Positions 11,992-23,322 of a stretch of DNA of 64,000 nt are shown one piece after another. The stretch comes from Liolophura sinensis (Eukaryota > Mollusca > Polyplacophora > Chitonida > Chitonidae). Within the stretch, counting starts at the first letter, position 1; each line of letters begins with the position of its first letter. The stretch covers positions 31,629,732 through 31,693,731 of the forward strand of contig NC_088304.1 in assembly GCF_032854445.1 (NCBI RefSeq), given 5' to 3'. Both the position numbers and the translations under genes were made by a program. A model generated the notes under the pieces. It was not told the origin of the DNA. It saw nothing but the letters and a program-made list of their open reading frames with translations, and ran no database searches.

Positions 11992-12178
11992 TTAGTGAGA
12001 CAACAGCCCTTCAAAATAGCTTTGTTGTGATGAGCCAGCGAGAGGAAGGTCAGGCAGTCTAATGTTGTCTCCCACAAAGCAATTTACGCCTCTTTTGTCA
12101 ACACTGAAGAGGCGGTTAGGCCTAAATTGTTCCGCAGGAAGCCAACGGTTACTGTCCACCGGAAGCTGAGCAAGATCA
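11992..12178 (-). CDS. Candidate exon, function unknown
   Basis: On the minus strand a pyrimidine-containing acceptor GCTTGTTTCTAATATCAG precedes 187 bp that are open (one base completing a codon, then 61 sense codons and TAA). The predicted peptide includes LPVDSNRW, FRPNRLFSVDKRG and CFVGDNIRLPDLP. The plus strand of the same area is also open (11847-12062, 71 codons), so the coding strand is uncertain. The patch is slightly richer in GC than its surroundings. No family recognised; it may be chance. Confidence 0.2.
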
Positions 12179-12423
12179 CTGATATTAGAAACAAGCCTTC
12201 ACCAAGGCAATACTTTTAATAAAGCCATCTAGGTGAACAATGAAAATGTGAAGCCCACGTTCCTTAATTACCCGGTATTCCGAAGATTTACCAAGAACAC
12301 CACTACAGTGATAAAGTTGTTAACCGTACAGGATTGCTGATAACTTGTCCAGTACTGTAGTATGGCATTGCCACAAAATTTGTAACCCTACAAAAATATT
12401 GTAAGCCTATATAATTCTCCGTA

Positions 12424-12607
12424 CTTTATTTACTTGATTGGTGTTTTACACCACACTCGGGAATATTTCATTTTACGATGACAACCAGCATTACGGTGGA
12501 AGGAAACCAACAAAGCTCATGGGAAACCCTGATTGCCCACAGGTTGCTGCAGACTTTCCCACATACATGCGCGACCAGAGAGGAAACCAGCATGAACTGA
12601 ACTTTCT
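12424..12607 (-). mobile_element. SINE-A copy, tail and body
   Basis: Reverse orientation: TTTATTTACTTGATTGGTGT, then GGGAATATTTCATTTTACGA, CAGCATTACGGTGG, CACAGGTTGCTG and the GACCAGAGAGGAAACCAGCA block. The head is lost or too diverged to see. Confidence 0.85.
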
Positions 12608-12707
12608 TCCGGGTACTTTACATGCTATTCCAGTTCCAAGAGAAACTAGGTATCTATTAAACTGAACAGTTTCTTAAATATTTGACTGATGTTATCTGAA
12701 AATTTTC

Positions 12708-12727
12708 CTATATATATATATATATAG
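12708..12727. repeat. (TA)n microsatellite
   Basis: A short dinucleotide run immediately before the next SINE-A copy. Confidence 0.85.
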
Positions 12728-12738
12728 GTATATATTTT

Positions 12739-12936
12739 TTTTTGGGATTGGTGTTTTACGCCATACTCAAGAATATTTCACTTATACGACGGTGGTCAGC
12801 ATTATGGTGGGTGGAAACCAGGCACAATCCAGGGAAGCCCACGACCATCCGCAGGTACGGTCAGAGAGGAAGCCAGCAAGAGCTGGACTTGAACTCACAG
12901 TGACCGCATTGGTGAGAGACTCCTGGGTCATTAAGA
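12739..12936 (-). mobile_element. SINE-A copy
   Basis: Reverse orientation: GATTGGTGTTTTACGCCATA, CTTATACGACGGTGG, CATTATGGTGGGTGG, GAGAGGAAGCCAGCAAGAGC, CTCACAGTGACCGCATTGGT and CTCCTGGGTCATT. The outermost tRNA head is truncated and part of the body is deleted between the GACCATCCGCAGG and GGTCAGAGAGG blocks. Confidence 0.88.
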
Positions 12937-13044
12937 ATTTTCCTATATTAATGTTAAATAAAGATTGTAAGAAGTTTAATAATAATGTCCAGCTGACGTA
13001 AAGGAGTTTGAAAGTTCAGCATCATTTGTCACTATACCTTAATG

Positions 13045-13128
13045 ATGGGTGATGCCATGAGCTTTTCTAGAGACCATCTGCAGGTTGCTGGAAAACCGTC
13101 CCCTATATGGTAGGAGAGGAAGCCAAGG
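13045..13128 (-). mobile_element. SINE-A body fragment
   Basis: GACCATCTGCAGGTTGCTGG followed by GGAGAGGAAGCC matches the middle of SINE-A. Both ends are missing. Confidence 0.5.
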
Positions 13129-13237
13129 AAATGATTTAAGGAAATATGGAAGGCAAATGTAGAATTATATAAGAACAATGATATCCATAAAAATATAAAT
13201 AAAATAATCCATTTTCTATTTCTCTGAAACTGTACCC

Positions 13238-13447
13238 TAATTCCTCCACCCTTTCATACATGAAAGAGCAATTTTCAGTGCATTTTATGCACATTTTAAA
13301 TTTCATTTCTGTGGAAAAACTACATTGGTTGAATTTGCCAAATTCAGCGCTTCACAAAAAGTATAATTTTATCAGTTCACACTGAATAATGCCTTCAGAT
13401 TACGCTTGAATAAACATCTTGCAAACATAGGAAAAGTTGAAGAATTA
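13238..13447. mobile_element. MITE-like element, family M2 (copy 2)
   Basis: A 210-bp element with ends TAATTCCTCCACCCTTTCAT and GGAAAAGTTGAAGAATTA. The interior shares TGAAAGAGCAATTTTCAG, ACTACATTGGTTG and TATAATTTTATCAG with the other copies; it is inverted relative to the copy at 42820. Confidence 0.75.
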
Positions 13448-13569
13448 AAAAAAAGCTTTAGTCTATAGGAACGTTCCATGAATGCGTCGTTCAAGTTTTA
13501 GATATGCCCAATTTTCACAGCTACTATATAGCTGGAATAGTTCACTGACTGTGACATCCTAAAACTGTT

Positions 13570-13890
13570 GGGGGCCTCCGTAACTCAGTCGGTTAGCACG
13601 CTAGCGCAGCGTAATGACCCAGGAGCCTCTCAGCAATGCGGTCGCTGTGAGTTCAAGTCCAGCTCATGCATTATGGTGGGTGGAAACCAGGCACAGCCCG
13701 GGGGAAACCCATGACCATCCGCAGGTTGCGACCATCCGCAGGTTGCTGGAAACCTTCCCACGTACGGCCGTGGGTTTCCCCCGGGCTGTGCCTGGTTTCC
13801 ACCCACCATAATGCTGGCCGCCGTCGTATAAGTGAAATATTCTTGAGTACGGCGTAAAACACCAATCAAATAAATAAATAAATAAATAAA
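13570..13890 (+). mobile_element. SINE-A copy containing a perfect 43-bp inverted repeat
   Basis: Complete head (CTCCGTAACTCAGTCGGTTAGC, B box GAGTTCAAGTCC) and tail (CACCAATCAAATAAATAAAT). Inside, 13669-13711 (starts CATTATGGTGGGTGG) is the exact reverse complement of 13771-13813. The 59-bp loop holds a 17-bp direct repeat GACCATCCGCAGGTTGC at 13713-13729 and 13730-13746. An imperfect 13-bp target-site duplication flanks it (TCCTAAAACTGTT at 13557-13569, TCCTATAACCGTT at 13891-13903). Confidence 0.93.
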
Positions 13891-13903
13891 TCCTATAACC
13901 GTT

Positions 13904-14832
13904 ATTTGCCATCTTTTCGTGCAAAATGTACCAAACAAAAACAACAGCTTGCACAGTACTCACAATGTTTTTCAAGGACTTTTTGAAGATGTTGATGCTG
14001 TGTTTTCCAGGCCTCTCATAAACCATTTAATGGTACAAACCCACACGTGGAGACATACTGTTTTAAAAAGTGTGGTTTTTCAAGGTCAAAAACCAAATGT
14101 CAACGATTTGAAATATGAAATGGGAACCTGATAAATTAATTCCCTGATGAAAACCAATAAGCTATTCTGAAAACTATCTCATATTCCTGAGCAGGGGGCA
14201 ATAGTAGTTGTTGTTGTATTCATGGTTTTACAGTGATGTCATAGCTGCTATGAGCCAATCATCAGAGCACACTTTGGCCATGTGACTACAGTACTGGAGG
14301 TGAAAACAAAGCCAATTTAACTCAGGTGAGATAGGTACTGAAGAAGATCTTAGCATAAAAATTGTAAAATACAACTTTTTAGTCAGCAATTCTTTCTGGA
14401 AAAGTAATCAGAATGTATTTAGCCTTCAGATATGATAGTTTCAATGTTTGGCAGTACTTTAACCTCTAAGAATCAGCAAAAATCAGCATTTCGCCCACTT
14501 AGTTTTGTGTTATTTATCACCTCCTCCTCAAAGCTTGCCAGGAACCCGGGTACTCGATCCTATGAATTGTAAATATTCTGACAGTTTCACTATCACAGTC
14601 ATCACAAATGTATCTCCCCGTTAAGCACTGTGGCAAAGATAAACACGACATACTAGAGATAATGACGAGTGGACAGGCTTAATTATGACAGACCTGGCCC
14701 TAATAATGACGTATGGCAGATGTATACATGCATAAGTATAACTGTCCATAAACTGGAATTAAGCTGAATCCTCTTACATTAGCGGACCTGCCGGGGATAT
14801 TAATAAAGCGAACCATTAGTACTGATGATATC
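13904..14832. other. AT-rich spacer
   Basis: No gene or repeat recognised. Confidence 0.4.
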
Positions 14833-14833
14833 T

Positions 14834-14877
14834 GTGGGGTGGGTGGGGGTTGGGGAGGGGGTTGGGGGGCTGGGGTG
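14834..14877 (+). repeat. G-rich tract, possible G-quadruplex
   Basis: Several runs of three to six G with short spacers (GGGGTGGGTGGGGGTTGGGG and on). It meets the usual G4 pattern; folding is inferred. Confidence 0.7.
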
Positions 14878-14899
14878 AATGCCAATGCTGCACTGACAA

Positions 14900-16020
14900 C
14901 ATGAAACTGAACTGTGATCAGCTAATTATTAATACATGTGCAAATGTAGATTACAAGGTCCTAAGAGAGTCTAGGACAGCATGATACACTCCATGTAATA
15001 TGTTATGCTCTGGGTTTTAAACATTGCTTTCAGTATTAATCCTTTCCGACATATCCCAGCCAGGTCTGTCCTCCATCAGGCTTCTCCTAATGCAGATATA
15101 TATTCAAAGCTGCCTCACTGCAATGCCATTTTAAAGACACCAAGTCATTTAATTCTGCCATGACTTGGCCTACCCTTTAAATTCTCAAAAAATACAGCCG
15201 CAGACTGTATACTGTATGCTTTAATATAAGCGAGGTCAACCTTCACACCTCAAAAAAAAAATTTGTCCACGCTTTAATACTATCAGCTTTCTAGCTGCCT
15301 CAACTGAGACGTGACCTTACAAACAATTCATGGAAACATGTAGGTATTGAGTCTCAAAGTAGTGTTGACCCATATAAATATAAAAACCAAAATCCAGGAC
15401 TTTTTCAATCTTGAATTTGACAATAACTCATGGTTTCTACCATACTAAACATGATAAATGACAAAATTTGATGACCAGTATTGCACAATTACACCATAAT
15501 GGAGCGAGGATTTGCAGTCAGACTGGAATAACATTATATGTAGCTATAAAAATAAATAAATAATATAAAATAAAATAAAACATAGAAGCCTTTTCAAATA
15601 TGTCATTATACTTACATTGGTACATACATGCCATTGTATATGTTTAAAAGCTTAGCAAAAAGAAAATTCATGACTTAATTATTTGCACGATTTCAAAAGT
15701 TTTCAAAATTCAAAACCTTTTTATGATAATTTTGACAGGAACATATATCCATCACTATTCAGGATTCTTTATGACCTGCTTCATATCTAATTTACATAAT
15801 GGAAAATTTCACAATCCTACAACCTCATTCCAACCCACTACGCTGTTTCACCTGCTGGTTGGGACACTTGTAGGGATGACATATATACTGTATGTACATA
15901 TATATATATATATAAATTAGAAAGAAAGCATGGTTAACAACTAATTTGTTGTAGCTAGCTACCTCTAATTTCACGTTATCGTTATGTATTTTTAAAACTT
16001 AGTCCTTATGACCTAATGTC
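14900..16020. other. AT-rich spacer with (TA)n
   Basis: Low-GC sequence with ATAAAATAAAATAAAA-type runs at about 15550-15580 and (TA)n at 15897-15914. No gene seen. Confidence 0.4.
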
Positions 16021-16027
16021 CTTAAAA

Positions 16028-16150
16028 GTGCATTTTCAGAGACAAACAAATGTCACAAAATGTTATTTATGGTGTTAAAACTTACAATTTTCCTGTAGAA
16101 TATCATCCATGTCCCTATCAACCCTCAAAACACCTTTCTAAAATCAATAG
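16028..16150 (-). repeat. Dispersed repeat DR1 (reverse copy)
   Basis: The reverse complement carries GGAAAATTGTAAGTTTT and ATTTTGTGACATTTGTTTG, matching the plus-strand copies at 43600-43800 and 63535-63670. Class unknown. Confidence 0.55.
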
Positions 16151-16377
16151 AAGTTAGCCATCGTGGAAATTTATGGTTATTTAGGGTACTTCTGTTGTTG
16201 GACTGATACAACGAATATACAAGCTAAAGTTGTTAAACCTTCCAAACTTGCAGAATACATGGCACATTCTGTTTAGAATTGCTTAGTCTATTTTTCATAA
16301 TACTATATATTTTGATGAGACACAGAAGTGCCCATTGCTTTATAGGTGTGAAGACTTTGGGGAGAACAGTGTCATTT

Positions 16378-16612
16378 CTTTGACTGGTATATTATGATGT
16401 ACTTAGGAATATTTCACTTCCAAATTGTGCTCAGCCAGCATTATGGTTGGAGGAAACCGGACACAGCCTAGGGGAAACTCATGAACATCTGCTGGGAAAA
16501 AATTTCCCACGTACAGCCGGAGAGGAAGCTTGGATTTAAACTCACAGTGACTGCATTGGTGACAGGTTCCTGGGTTTATTGTGCTGTGTTGGCCTGCTGA
16601 CCACCTCAACCC
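16378..16612 (-). mobile_element. SINE-A copy, diverged
   Basis: Reverse orientation: GGAATATTTCACTTCC, CAGCATTATGGTTGGAGG, CCCACGTACAGCCGGAGAGG, CTCACAGTGACTGCATTGGT and a decayed head GCTGACCACCTCAACC. Diverged in the tail. Confidence 0.85.
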
Positions 16613-17086
16613 ATGAACAGTTTCATTGTAAATTGAGTTATACCTTTGATAAGTAATATTACCATCATTCTGGCCAAACTGACTCTTCAGCTCTACATAA
16701 GTCAGCGAGGGACTTTATCCTGTTTAAAGTGCCGTGGACGAGGATTCATGAAGATTGGTCTTGACAGAGGCCATTCTGTGGATGCCATCAAACAACACGC
16801 TCCACAATTAATTATTCATACGCACAGAAAGGTTTTGGGAGTGTTTATCATTACCTGGACGTCAACACAAAATCCCTGCAGTGTAACTAGGCATGTATCA
16901 ACTATGAACAACAACTCCAGTTTATATATCGCAGAAAACGCCAATGTTACATCCATTAACTGCTAATTGCTATTCAGGAACCAGATACCACATATGGAAG
17001 ATGACACATTGTTTCATATAGACACTCGCATCCTGCACACAATTTTGGTAGTGAAAGCATCAGAAGGTTTAATATACCCACAACAA

Positions 17087-17316
17087 GGGTCCTCTCTGGC
17101 TCAGTTGGTTAGCGCCCAGGAGCCTCTCGCTGAGAGTTCAAGTCCAGCTCATGTTGGCTTCCTCTCTGGCCGTAAGTGAGAAGGTCTTCCAGCAACCTGC
17201 GGATGACCATGGGTTTCCCCCGGGCTCTGTCCGGATTCCACTCACCATAATGCTGGCCGCCGGCATATAAGTGAAATATTCTTGAGTACGGCGTAAAACA
17301 CCAATCAAATAAATAA
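17087..17316 (+). mobile_element. SINE-A copy with 13-bp target-site duplication
   Basis: Plus orientation: head with A box TGGCTCAGTTGGTTAGCG and B box GAGTTCAAGTCC, body CAACCTGCGGATG, and tail CACCAATCAAATAAAT. The direct repeat ATACCCACAACAA occurs at 17074-17086 and 17317-17329. Part of the head between the two boxes is shortened. Confidence 0.95.
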
Positions 17317-17544
17317 ATACCCACAACAATATATATATACGGCATTGGGGAAGCATGACATAATCTAGCCTATTGGTTTTTGCATAGTCAGCAATGCATG
17401 CTTAAAAGTACATGCCATTGCATGCTTTCCCAGCCTACATACTACACAAACAGAGCATTGTTTTACAACAAGGAAGGAAACAAGGAATAAGAAAGCTTAG
17501 AAGATATAAATTTCCATTACTGAAGTTAAGCTTTTGTTTGAATG

Positions 17545-17945
17545 TATGTATGTACGTATGTATGGTTAGATTTTTACTCCCCACTTAGCAATTTTTCAGT
17601 TACATGACATCCTCGTTGTGTACATATACTGTGTCTTCTTGTGGCAAAGCAAGCCCAAGACACCAAAGTGCCTCTGCTACTGAAGTATCAGGCCGAAGAC
17701 ACCAGGTATGACACCTAACCGAGAAGCAATATGCTGGCACCGGGCCAACCGGTCCTGTTTCCTTGCTTTAACCTCTCACTGCTGAGCATCAAGCGAGGCA
17801 GCAACAAGTGCCAGTTTTATCAGTATCAGTGCCAGTATCATGCTGAAGACACGACACCAGACATAAACTGACACCGGGCCAACCAGTCCTGTTTACTTGC
17901 TCTAATCTCTCAGCGCTGAGCGCCAGTGAAGACAAAGGACCATTT
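17545..17945 (-). mobile_element. SINE-B copy with internal duplication
   Basis: Reverse orientation. Opens with a TGTATGTATG tail-like run, then CACTTAGCAATTTTTCAGTT and GTCTTCTTGTGGCAAAG. The block GCACCGGGCCAACCGGTCCT to GCTGAGCATCAAGCG is followed by a second version (ACACCGGGCCAACCAGTCCT to GCTGAGCGCC), so about 120 bp of the body is tandemly duplicated. The tRNA-like head is not recognised. Confidence 0.75.
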
Positions 17946-18139
17946 TCAAGCAAAGTTTTTATCAACTGCTGAAGGCTAACATGTGGAATTATGGAAAGCA
18001 AAATGTGTTCAGACATGCAAAATGTTGACAGTGGTGAATACTTAAGGGGGAAATTATTTTTCAACATGCAGGAAAACTTTATGTCCAAGGTCACACAGTC
18101 AAGTTTCATTACTTCAGCTAGGATCGGCCTCATAAATTC

Positions 18140-18310
18140 CTAACATATGATACATGTAACACTGTTTTGAAACAAAAAGTTATAGCTGTTTGGAGAGAGG
18201 AGCTGAGTCAGCAGTTTTGTAAGATTATTTAATAACCAACCCAAAGTACTGAGATCCACAGCGTCAAATCCATTACCGTGCAACTTCAGGAAACTGTTCG
18301 TTATCTCCTG
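18140..18310 (-). CDS. Candidate terminal exon, function unknown
   Basis: On the minus strand CTATTTCTGTGCTTTACAG is a good acceptor, followed by 56 sense codons and TAG. The peptide begins QEITNSFLKLHGNG and continues FDAVDLSTLGWLL, then a Leu-rich segment. A donor-like GGTAATG occurs after about 33 bp, so the exon could be shorter. No known family recognised and no partner exon identified. The evidence is splice consensus plus open frame only. Confidence 0.22.
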   Translation of the reverse strand, partial: QEITNSFLKLHGNGFDAVDLSTLGWLLNNLTKLLTQLLSPNSYNFLFQNSVTCIIC

Positions 18311-18394
18311 CTGTAAAGCACAGAAATAGCATTTTACAATGTGTTCTTTGCACGTACACCTAAAAGACATTTTAGGAGCCACTGTCTTAAACAT

Positions 18395-19376
18395 TCTTCA
18401 CTCATCAGTTTTTATACTTGTTGGCTTCAAGTACACAGGAGTATTCTTGGCTGAGGAGGAGGTGCAGAAATCAGGAGTCAATCAGATGTCAAAGAGAACA
18501 GTATAATTTCGTGACAATGAGGGCCTGAGATTATAAAAACACTGAGAATTCATGTCTCTAAGGCACTGGCAATGTTTCAATAAAAAACACATATGAAGGT
18601 GAAAATTGTCGTAAAATTATGCCACAGTCTACAAACAAAAAATACACCATGGAAAGTTCAATTATGGCTAGATACAAGCACCACATCAACATTTACGCTC
18701 GAAAGCTAGGACAAAAAAACCCTACCAAATACAAAAAGAAACAAAATATTCCCTATACACTATACACGCACTTCCCCTAGCGACCAGACACAAAAACAAC
18801 AACGGTATATGGCATTCTTAATTTGTTCTCTTTGGGATTTCTACAATGACTATGGATTTGTAAATCAATATATGACGTCTGTGTTACAGTCTTGCCAATA
18901 ACACAGACCTTTGAACATTTAACAAAAAACATTTCATAGTTCAGACATGAACAAACAAATTAACAAAGCTAATTATGTAGTATTTTCAGAAAAGTCATTC
19001 TCTTCCTCATTCTATCACTCAGATATTCTGGCAATAATAAAGTCACTGATGTAGCAGTAACACAGCTGTTTATGTAGTATGTTCACACCTGATCTATCTG
19101 GGAGCGCTTAGCATTTACACTACACACAATATCAAAACACAGACTGGACAATCAAACCTGCATACAGAAAATTGATTTCATTTCGGTTATTATCTATGAA
19201 TACAGACAGAGCCGAACTAATTATGTCTGACAAATCGTGTATACATTGTGTTTGACTAGAGCATGCACACCAACAGGCCATTTTCTACGGTAAACAAAGG
19301 TCATATAAAGTATTTGTTTTGGTGCCGAAATTTTACTCTCAAAACAGCTTTCCTGTGTTTCTGGAAACTCTGAGAA
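18395..19376. other. AT-rich spacer
   Basis: No recognised gene or repeat. Confidence 0.4.
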
Positions 19377-19712
19377 TCAGTGAATTGTGCGAATGCTGTG
19401 CATATATATCTGTGAATTGTGCAAATACTGTGCATATATATCTGTGAATTGTGCAAATCCTGTGCATATATATCTGTGAATTGTGCAAATGCTGTGCATA
19501 TATATCTGTGAATTGTGCAAATACTGTGCATATATATCTGTGAATTGTGCAAATACTGTGCATATATATCTGTGAATTGTGCAAATACTGTGCATATATA
19601 TATATCTGTGAATTGTGCAAATACTGTGCATATATATCTGTGAATTGTGCAAATACTGTGCATACATATCTGTGAATTGTCCAAATACTGTGCATACATA
19701 TGTGTGAACTGT
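19377..19712. repeat. Minisatellite array, 32-bp unit
   Basis: About ten copies of TCTGTGAATTGTGCAAATAC TGTGCATATATA. One unit is lengthened by an extra TATA near 19600. Open frames of 128-154 codons on the minus strand arise from the repeat and are not considered genes. Confidence 0.97.
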
Positions 19713-20932
19713 GCAAAACAAACACTTAAATACTGCATCAAGAAGAGACAAAGCACTGAAAACACTGATCAAATTTAAAGTTCTTAATCGTGAATGCAGT
19801 TTAAAATGTATTTCCATTGCTTAAAAATACCTTCACAAATGTATATAGTCCCTCACAGGCAGTTAAAGTGGGAGATTCCAGACATTCCCTGTCCCAGGAT
19901 GGGTTTGACCCGCACTTTGTTTGTCTGGCAGCGGGCAAAAGGCATCCCTCTTTAAAAAAGTTCCCTACATTGAATAAGCTTTTTCTGTTTGGGCTTCAAG
20001 TTAAATCTCTCTTTTCATCACATTTACGATCAAAGCCAACAATAATGCAATTATGGCATAGCAGCATCAGCTGGCAATTATCGCAGTACACTGAAAATAT
20101 CTGATGATGTATTTGATGTCAAGTTATAACATACATATAAATGATACAGACAACTTGTTTTAGTATATTGCACTCACATTTCACACAAAAAGCAACAGAC
20201 TGAGGAAGTGAAAACCATGCTTTGATATCACAAATGTGACAACCAGGTTTTCATGTAGCTTTTATTTGTGTGTGAGTGTCAGCTGACCAGTCAATAAAAC
20301 CAAAACTTTCTAAATTTTAACAAGGGCTGGTCAGTTAATGGTTTGAAATCCTGCATCTTTTAGCATGGGACATTTACTTAACAAAGGTTCCCACGTGCAA
20401 GATGACATTGACATAATCCCCCCCCCCCAAAAAAAAATTCTGCATTTTTCTTTAATTTGGCAAATGCACTTCTTTATAAAGACAGCACCTTTTTATGTTG
20501 CAAAATAATCTTAAACACGTGCACATTTCTTCATCACCCTTTTGAAACTCTTCTTGTCAAAGTCGATTAAGTATGATATCTTTCATATAAACTGTCTTCT
20601 TTGTGTTCTTCTCATCACTCCATCGATCAATGAATTGATCACTGCTCCACATTTAAAGCTTTGCAAACACAACCTTTGAAGTAAATCGCTTTGAGAACGA
20701 CATGGCATGGAATCTATAGCGGTATCCACAACACAACAAACCCAGTCACTGAGCAATTTCTTAGATGCTTAGGCACAAATTGGTAGGAAATGTGTATTGA
20801 TTCACTGTCAACAGTAGAATGTGAACCTGGAGTGCAGGGTAGTTTACTGACTACAAGAATATGTATGAATACCCAGATTATAGCCCTAACAATTATCACC
20901 CCACATGTCCATATATGATACTCTGCTTATTT
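19713..20932. other. AT-rich spacer with C11/A10 tract
   Basis: No gene recognised. A C11 run followed by A10 lies at 20418-20438. Confidence 0.4.
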
Positions 20933-20967
20933 GATTGCTGTTTTACGCCATACTCAAGAACACATAT
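20930..20967 (-). mobile_element. SINE-A tail fragment
   Basis: TTATTTGATTGCTGTTTTAC followed by GCCATACTCAAGAA is the tail end of SINE-A only. Confidence 0.65.
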
Positions 20968-21720
20968 GATTCAACATGCCAGACAGATTATTATAGTAAA
21001 AAAATAAATGTTGTACAAATATGCATGTACACATTTGCAAAGACAAACACTAAATCTTGCATCAAAAGTAATAATGCATTGGAAATTTATTCCCATTTCC
21101 TAAAAATATTTTTACCCATTCATATACCTTTTAATATCAGGGAAAACCGCCACCCCAGTTTAATGGACATTTTCACACCTGTTTGGCACAGATCAGAACA
21201 GCCCTGTTAACATCACTGTAACACTTCTGTGAGAAGTTGGAAAATTTGCATTATGTCCTGAATCAATTTAAAAATTATTACCAGGATTGTGAAGCTCTAG
21301 AAAGATTTTCCATCTTGCGAAAATTTCTTCTTGAAATTGAATGCTTTTCATTCTCAGACAAGAATCAAACAATAGGTATGTATATTTAAAATCCCAATGA
21401 AAAATGAACAAATGCTAATCTTCAATCTGATTTTGCCCACGCTCAGACAATATACTTGTATAAAGCATCGGATCAATGTGTTTACTCTGCTTTACAGCTT
21501 TGTGTCTTGCAACATTAACAATTGGAAGTACAAGTCATGCACTGCACGCAATATTTACACAGAATAGCGGATACTGTGTGAGCGGATTTCCATGTCTACT
21601 GTGACAAAATAACAAGTACTTATTTCTGGGACACAATGGTCCTGAGGCAACAAGATCATGCCTTCACTTCATACGATGCTCAAAATTTCAATCAAGATGT
21701 AAATTTATGGTAGTTCATAG
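20968..21720. other. AT-rich spacer
   Basis: No recognised feature; an open frame at 20935-21210 starts inside the SINE fragment. Confidence 0.4.
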
Positions 21721-21721
21721 T

Positions 21722-21830
21722 TACATTGGTGTTTAATGCCATACACTAAAGAATCACTTATATGACCGATGGCCTGGAGAAAACCACTGAGAAGTTACTG
21801 ACGGACTTTTCACACGTGATGTACAGATGT
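21722..21830 (-). mobile_element. Decayed SINE-A fragment
   Basis: ACATTGGTGTTTAATGCCAT, then CACTTATATGACCGATGGCC match the SINE-A tail; the body is barely recognisable. Confidence 0.45.
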
Positions 21831-22207
21831 GATAAGAAAAGTAGACTTCAAGGAAGGTTCTAAAAGTACTGCGCTAATGGCCACATGTGTATCACCAATT
21901 GCTTTATGTGGGAAAAGGCTCCATGATCAGTGAGCGTTGGGGAAATCTACAGATTCCTTGTCTAAAGCAAGGTTTGAACCTGCAGTTCAAGTGTCCTACA
22001 TATAGCTACTGAAAGGTCAGATCCAGGCAGGACCTCTCAAACATGGCCCACTTCCTCTTAATTCAGTATTAAACTAGATGTCTATAATTCTAATTTGCCT
22101 TTAATCAGCATAACACATCTTGATCATTCAGTCATTTTTCCCTTGTGTGCATTATACATCCTAGATTACAACTGGAACAAAGAATTTAAAACAAACCATT
22201 TGATAGG

Positions 22208-22342
22208 ATGTTTATTTATTTATTTGATTGGTGTTTTACTTAAGAATATTTCACTTATGCATTGCATTCAGCATTATGGTGGGAGGAAATCAAGCAGAGC
22301 CAGAGGGAAACCAACGACCATCCGGCAGTTGCTGTCAGAATT
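22208..22342 (-). mobile_element. SINE-A copy, truncated
   Basis: Tail and part of the body: TTTATTTATTTGATTGGTGT, AAGAATATTTCACTTATGC, CAGCATTATGGTGGGAGG, ACGACCATCCGGCAGTTGCT. The head is absent. Confidence 0.88.
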
Positions 22343-22384
22343 TGGTACAGTACATGATAAACATAAATAATGTTTGCGAGATTT

Positions 22385-22521
22385 GATTTGACTGGTTGTT
22401 ACCCTGTAAATGTATCAAAAACATTTCACTTTCATGATGGTGGCCGGCATTATTGTGGACGGTAAAATCGGGCAGAGTTCGGTGGAAATCTAGGAACATC
22501 TACAAGTTGCTGAAAGACCTT
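22385..22521 (-). mobile_element. SINE-A copy, diverged and truncated
   Basis: A second copy in the same orientation 40 bp away: ACATTTCACTTTCATGATGG, GGCCGGCATTATTGTGGACG, GCAGAGTTCGGTGG and AAGTTGCTGAAAGACCTTC. It abuts the candidate exon at 22704. Confidence 0.7.
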
Positions 22522-22529
22522 CACCATTT

Positions 22530-22704
22530 CACCATGTTCACATACATCTGTTTCCAAGAAACAAGTTTTGTGACGTTTGTTGGCTAACAGTGCCTGTGTA
22601 TAACATTCCCATATATGGTAAATACAGTCCATAGCCTTGTAAACGCATCTGTCAGTGTAATGTATGGTGGTACAATGAGTCACTGGACGCCAACACAATA
22701 TTCC
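22530..22704 (-). CDS. Candidate Cys-rich exon, function unknown
   Basis: On the minus strand AATAATTACATTTGCAG precedes an open frame with many Cys: peptide pieces include GILCWRPVTHCTT, YTDRCVYKAMDCIYHIWECY and KTCFLETDVCEHG. No clear donor was found; the frame runs into the SINE-A copy below 22521. A similar junction (CTGCAG then GGATTTTGTGTTGACGTCCA) exists at about 16873-16896 on the minus strand, so this may be a dispersed repeat rather than an exon. Confidence 0.2.
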
Positions 22705-22721
22705 CTGCAAATGTAATTATT

Positions 22722-23290
22722 CAGTTAATACACCAATATGATATGAAAGTCAAAAAATGTAAAGATTACACAACAATCCATTTCACCTTTTGGGCCCTTT
22801 CCACCTTCAAAGTTACACAACATACACCTTGTGATTACTCTAACCCCTCGGCCTGGTTCACATCAACCTTGTGAACAAAAAAACTCTGTTTTTACTACAA
22901 CATTGACAAACCTTTAATATAGAAGTGCCACACTACATCAATCTCTGTAATGTTTGCTTTCAGCTCCACTCATTACTAATACATGAATCAATATTAAAGC
23001 AGGATCTGGTCGGGAGCTGGTGACAAAGGATGTACGCTGTGTAATGCTGTGTCTTGGCAAAAAAAAAAAAAAAAAAGGAAACGTCTGTGGTGTACATACA
23101 ACATCCCAGGCAACTCTTTAGTCAACAACTCTCGGATGCCGATGTTGCTGTGTTGAAACATCACAACGATGATTGCAAACAGGTTTGTTTCACACTGTCC
23201 ACACCTGAGAGTTTAACATTGACCGCACCTGAGAGTCGAATCCGGCTTGTCCGTATAATACAAAAGCAAAGGTACTGGAATTGATCTAAA
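22722..23290. other. Spacer with poly-A tract
   Basis: An A-run is at 23059-23076; the 76-codon frame starting at 23054 runs out of it. No supported gene. Confidence 0.4.
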
Positions 23291-23322
23291 ACTGTGCCCA
23301 TGGCTAAGTTACTCATTTTGTG

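Noticed and set aside
13614-14026. Overlapping 60-120-codon frames on both strands
   Set aside because: They translate the SINE-A copy and its inverted repeat.
16646-16966. 106-codon plus-strand frame with a CLKC motif
   Set aside because: A single C-x2-C without partner residues, no splice context, and part of the region is shared with 22.7 kb in the opposite orientation.
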